Positions 7,426-7,594 of a DNA stretch of 7,594 bases are shown piece after piece. This DNA is from UBA1038 sp964481445 (GTDB taxonomy: Bacteria > Bacillota > Clostridia > Christensenellales > Aristaeellaceae). Within the stretch, counting starts at the first letter, position 1. Each line of letters starts with the position of its first letter. The stretch spans positions 1 through 7,594 of the forward strand of contig CAYZTQ010000090.1 in assembly GCA_964481445.1 (NCBI GenBank), written 5' to 3'. Under the pieces are notes generated by a model. It made no database searches. It saw only the letters and a list, made by a program, of their open reading frames with translations, and was not told the origin of the DNA. Both the position numbers and the translations under genes were made by a program.

Positions 7426-7454
7426 TCTAAAGTGCACGCCGAACATTAACTGAA
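7426..7454 (-). promoter_or_regulatory. Candidate weak promoter of the serine hydrolase operon
   Basis: On the minus strand TTCAGT (7454-7449) is followed after 17 nt by TTTAGA (7431-7426). Each hexamer matches the sigma-A consensus at only about three of six positions. The -35 element lies within the 11-bp direct repeat, the arrangement expected if a PhoB/OmpR-type activator substitutes for a good -35. Transcription would begin near 7418 with a leader of about 40 nt. Low certainty: the hexamers are poor. Confidence 0.3.
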
Positions 7455-7460
7455 TATTAA
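7439..7460 (-). repeat. Tandem 11-bp direct repeat, candidate response-regulator operator
   Basis: On the minus strand TTAATATTCAG (7460-7450) is followed without spacing by TTAATGTTCGG (7449-7439). Nine of 11 positions agree and both differences are A/G. An 11-bp period, one helical turn, is the hallmark of sites for OmpR/PhoB-family dimers, and TTAA-starting half-sites recall the TTAACA repeats of Bacillus PhoP. It lies 63-84 bp upstream of the first gene of an operon that encodes such a regulator, suggesting autoregulation. The distal end overlaps the T-run of the neighbouring terminator by two bases. Confidence 0.5.
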
Positions 7461-7488
7461 AAAACCGCGGTTTTCTTCGGAACCGCGG
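7459..7488 (-). terminator. Strong intrinsic terminator, minus strand, upstream of the serine hydrolase
   Basis: On the minus strand CCGCGGTT (7488-7481) and AACCGCGG (7472-7465) form a perfect 8-bp stem with an 8-nt loop, followed by six T (7464-7459) and AATATT. The plus strand has no T-run after the stem, so it acts on minus-strand transcripts only. It most simply ends a gene entering from beyond base 7594 and insulates the serine hydrolase operon. If a promoter lies further upstream it could instead be a leader attenuator; a TATATT at 7504-7499 has no convincing -35, so the first reading is preferred. Confidence 0.8.
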
Positions 7489-7557
7489 CCTAGAAATAAA
7501 TATACTTATTGAAGCCTTAAAACACTGAACAGCAAAAAGTCATACCAAACGAAAACG
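7489..7557. other. AT-rich noncoding stretch, probable 3' untranslated region
   Basis: No convincing gene or RNA is seen here. It is clearly richer in A and T than the coding parts of the window and lies between the possible end of an upstream minus-strand gene and the strong terminator. A TATATT at 7504-7499 (minus strand) lacks a partner -35 element. Confidence 0.4.
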
Positions 7558-7594
7558 TTAACGCGCAGAGAGACGACGGATTTTTTCGTTTTTG
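7558..7594 (-). CDS. Possible C-terminal end of an upstream minus-strand gene
   Basis: From the window edge one minus-strand frame reads KNEKIRRLSAR and then TAA, 70 nt before the strong minus-strand terminator. The terminator implies some transcript arriving from this side, and a basic C-terminal tail is plausible, but twelve codons cannot establish a gene and the other minus-strand frames are also open for a time. Product not recognisable. Confidence 0.25.
   Translation of the reverse strand, partial: KNEKIRRLSAR

Noticed and set aside
7499..7504. TATATT as a -10 element for a longer leader containing the terminator as an attenuator
   Set aside because: No acceptable -35 hexamer lies 16-18 nt upstream, and the adjacent strong terminator is explained more simply as the end of an upstream gene.
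1..7594. CRISPR arrays, insertion sequences, tRNA or rRNA genes
   Set aside because: I saw no spaced identical repeats, transposase motifs, terminal inverted repeats or conserved RNA sequences on either strand.

Overview
The window looks like a piece of a GC-rich member of the Clostridia or a related Firmicutes lineage. This is inferred from strong AGGAG-type ribosome binding sites, GC-rich hairpins followed by T-runs, an OmpR-type two-component pair, and a GH2 plus MelB-type sugar cassette typical of gut Firmicutes. A run of exactly 100 N inside a gene suggests a draft or metagenome-assembled scaffold. No taxonomic marker gene is present, so the lineage is a guess.

Layout. (1) Positions 1-3802, plus strand: a two-gene sugar-utilisation operon. 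A glycoside hydrolase family 2 enzyme (5' end cut by the window edge) overlaps by 4 nt (ATGA) a GPH-family, MelB-like sugar:cation symporter. The symporter contains the N gap. (2) Positions 3801-3819: a short intrinsic terminator for the minus-strand operon, in the 42-nt gap between convergent operons. (3) Positions 7376 down to 3845, minus strand: a three-gene operon of a membrane-anchored serine hydrolase (beta-lactamase/PBP4* fold plus four C-terminal membrane helices), an OmpR-family response regulator and a histidine kinase with almost no extracytoplasmic domain. The genes are 11 nt apart and then overlap by 25 nt. (4) Positions 7377-7594: 218 nt without a complete gene. It is AT-richer than the rest and holds the operon's 5' region, a tandem 11-bp direct repeat that resembles an OmpR-family binding site, a strong minus-strand terminator and, at the edge, perhaps the tail of another minus-strand gene.

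How the genes may work together. The plus-strand pair would import an oligosaccharide or glycoside, probably a galactoside, with Na+ or H+ and cleave it in the cytoplasm. The minus-strand operon looks like an envelope module: the serine hydrolase acts outside the membrane on an unknown substrate, while the kinase and regulator sense a membrane or envelope signal and plausibly autoregulate through the tandem repeat. Nothing in the window links the two operons functionally beyond adjacency.

Most of the window is recognisable at family level. The least ordinary parts are the hydrolase-regulator-kinase operon with its candidate operator overlapping a terminator, and the sized-by-homology assembly gap in the transporter.
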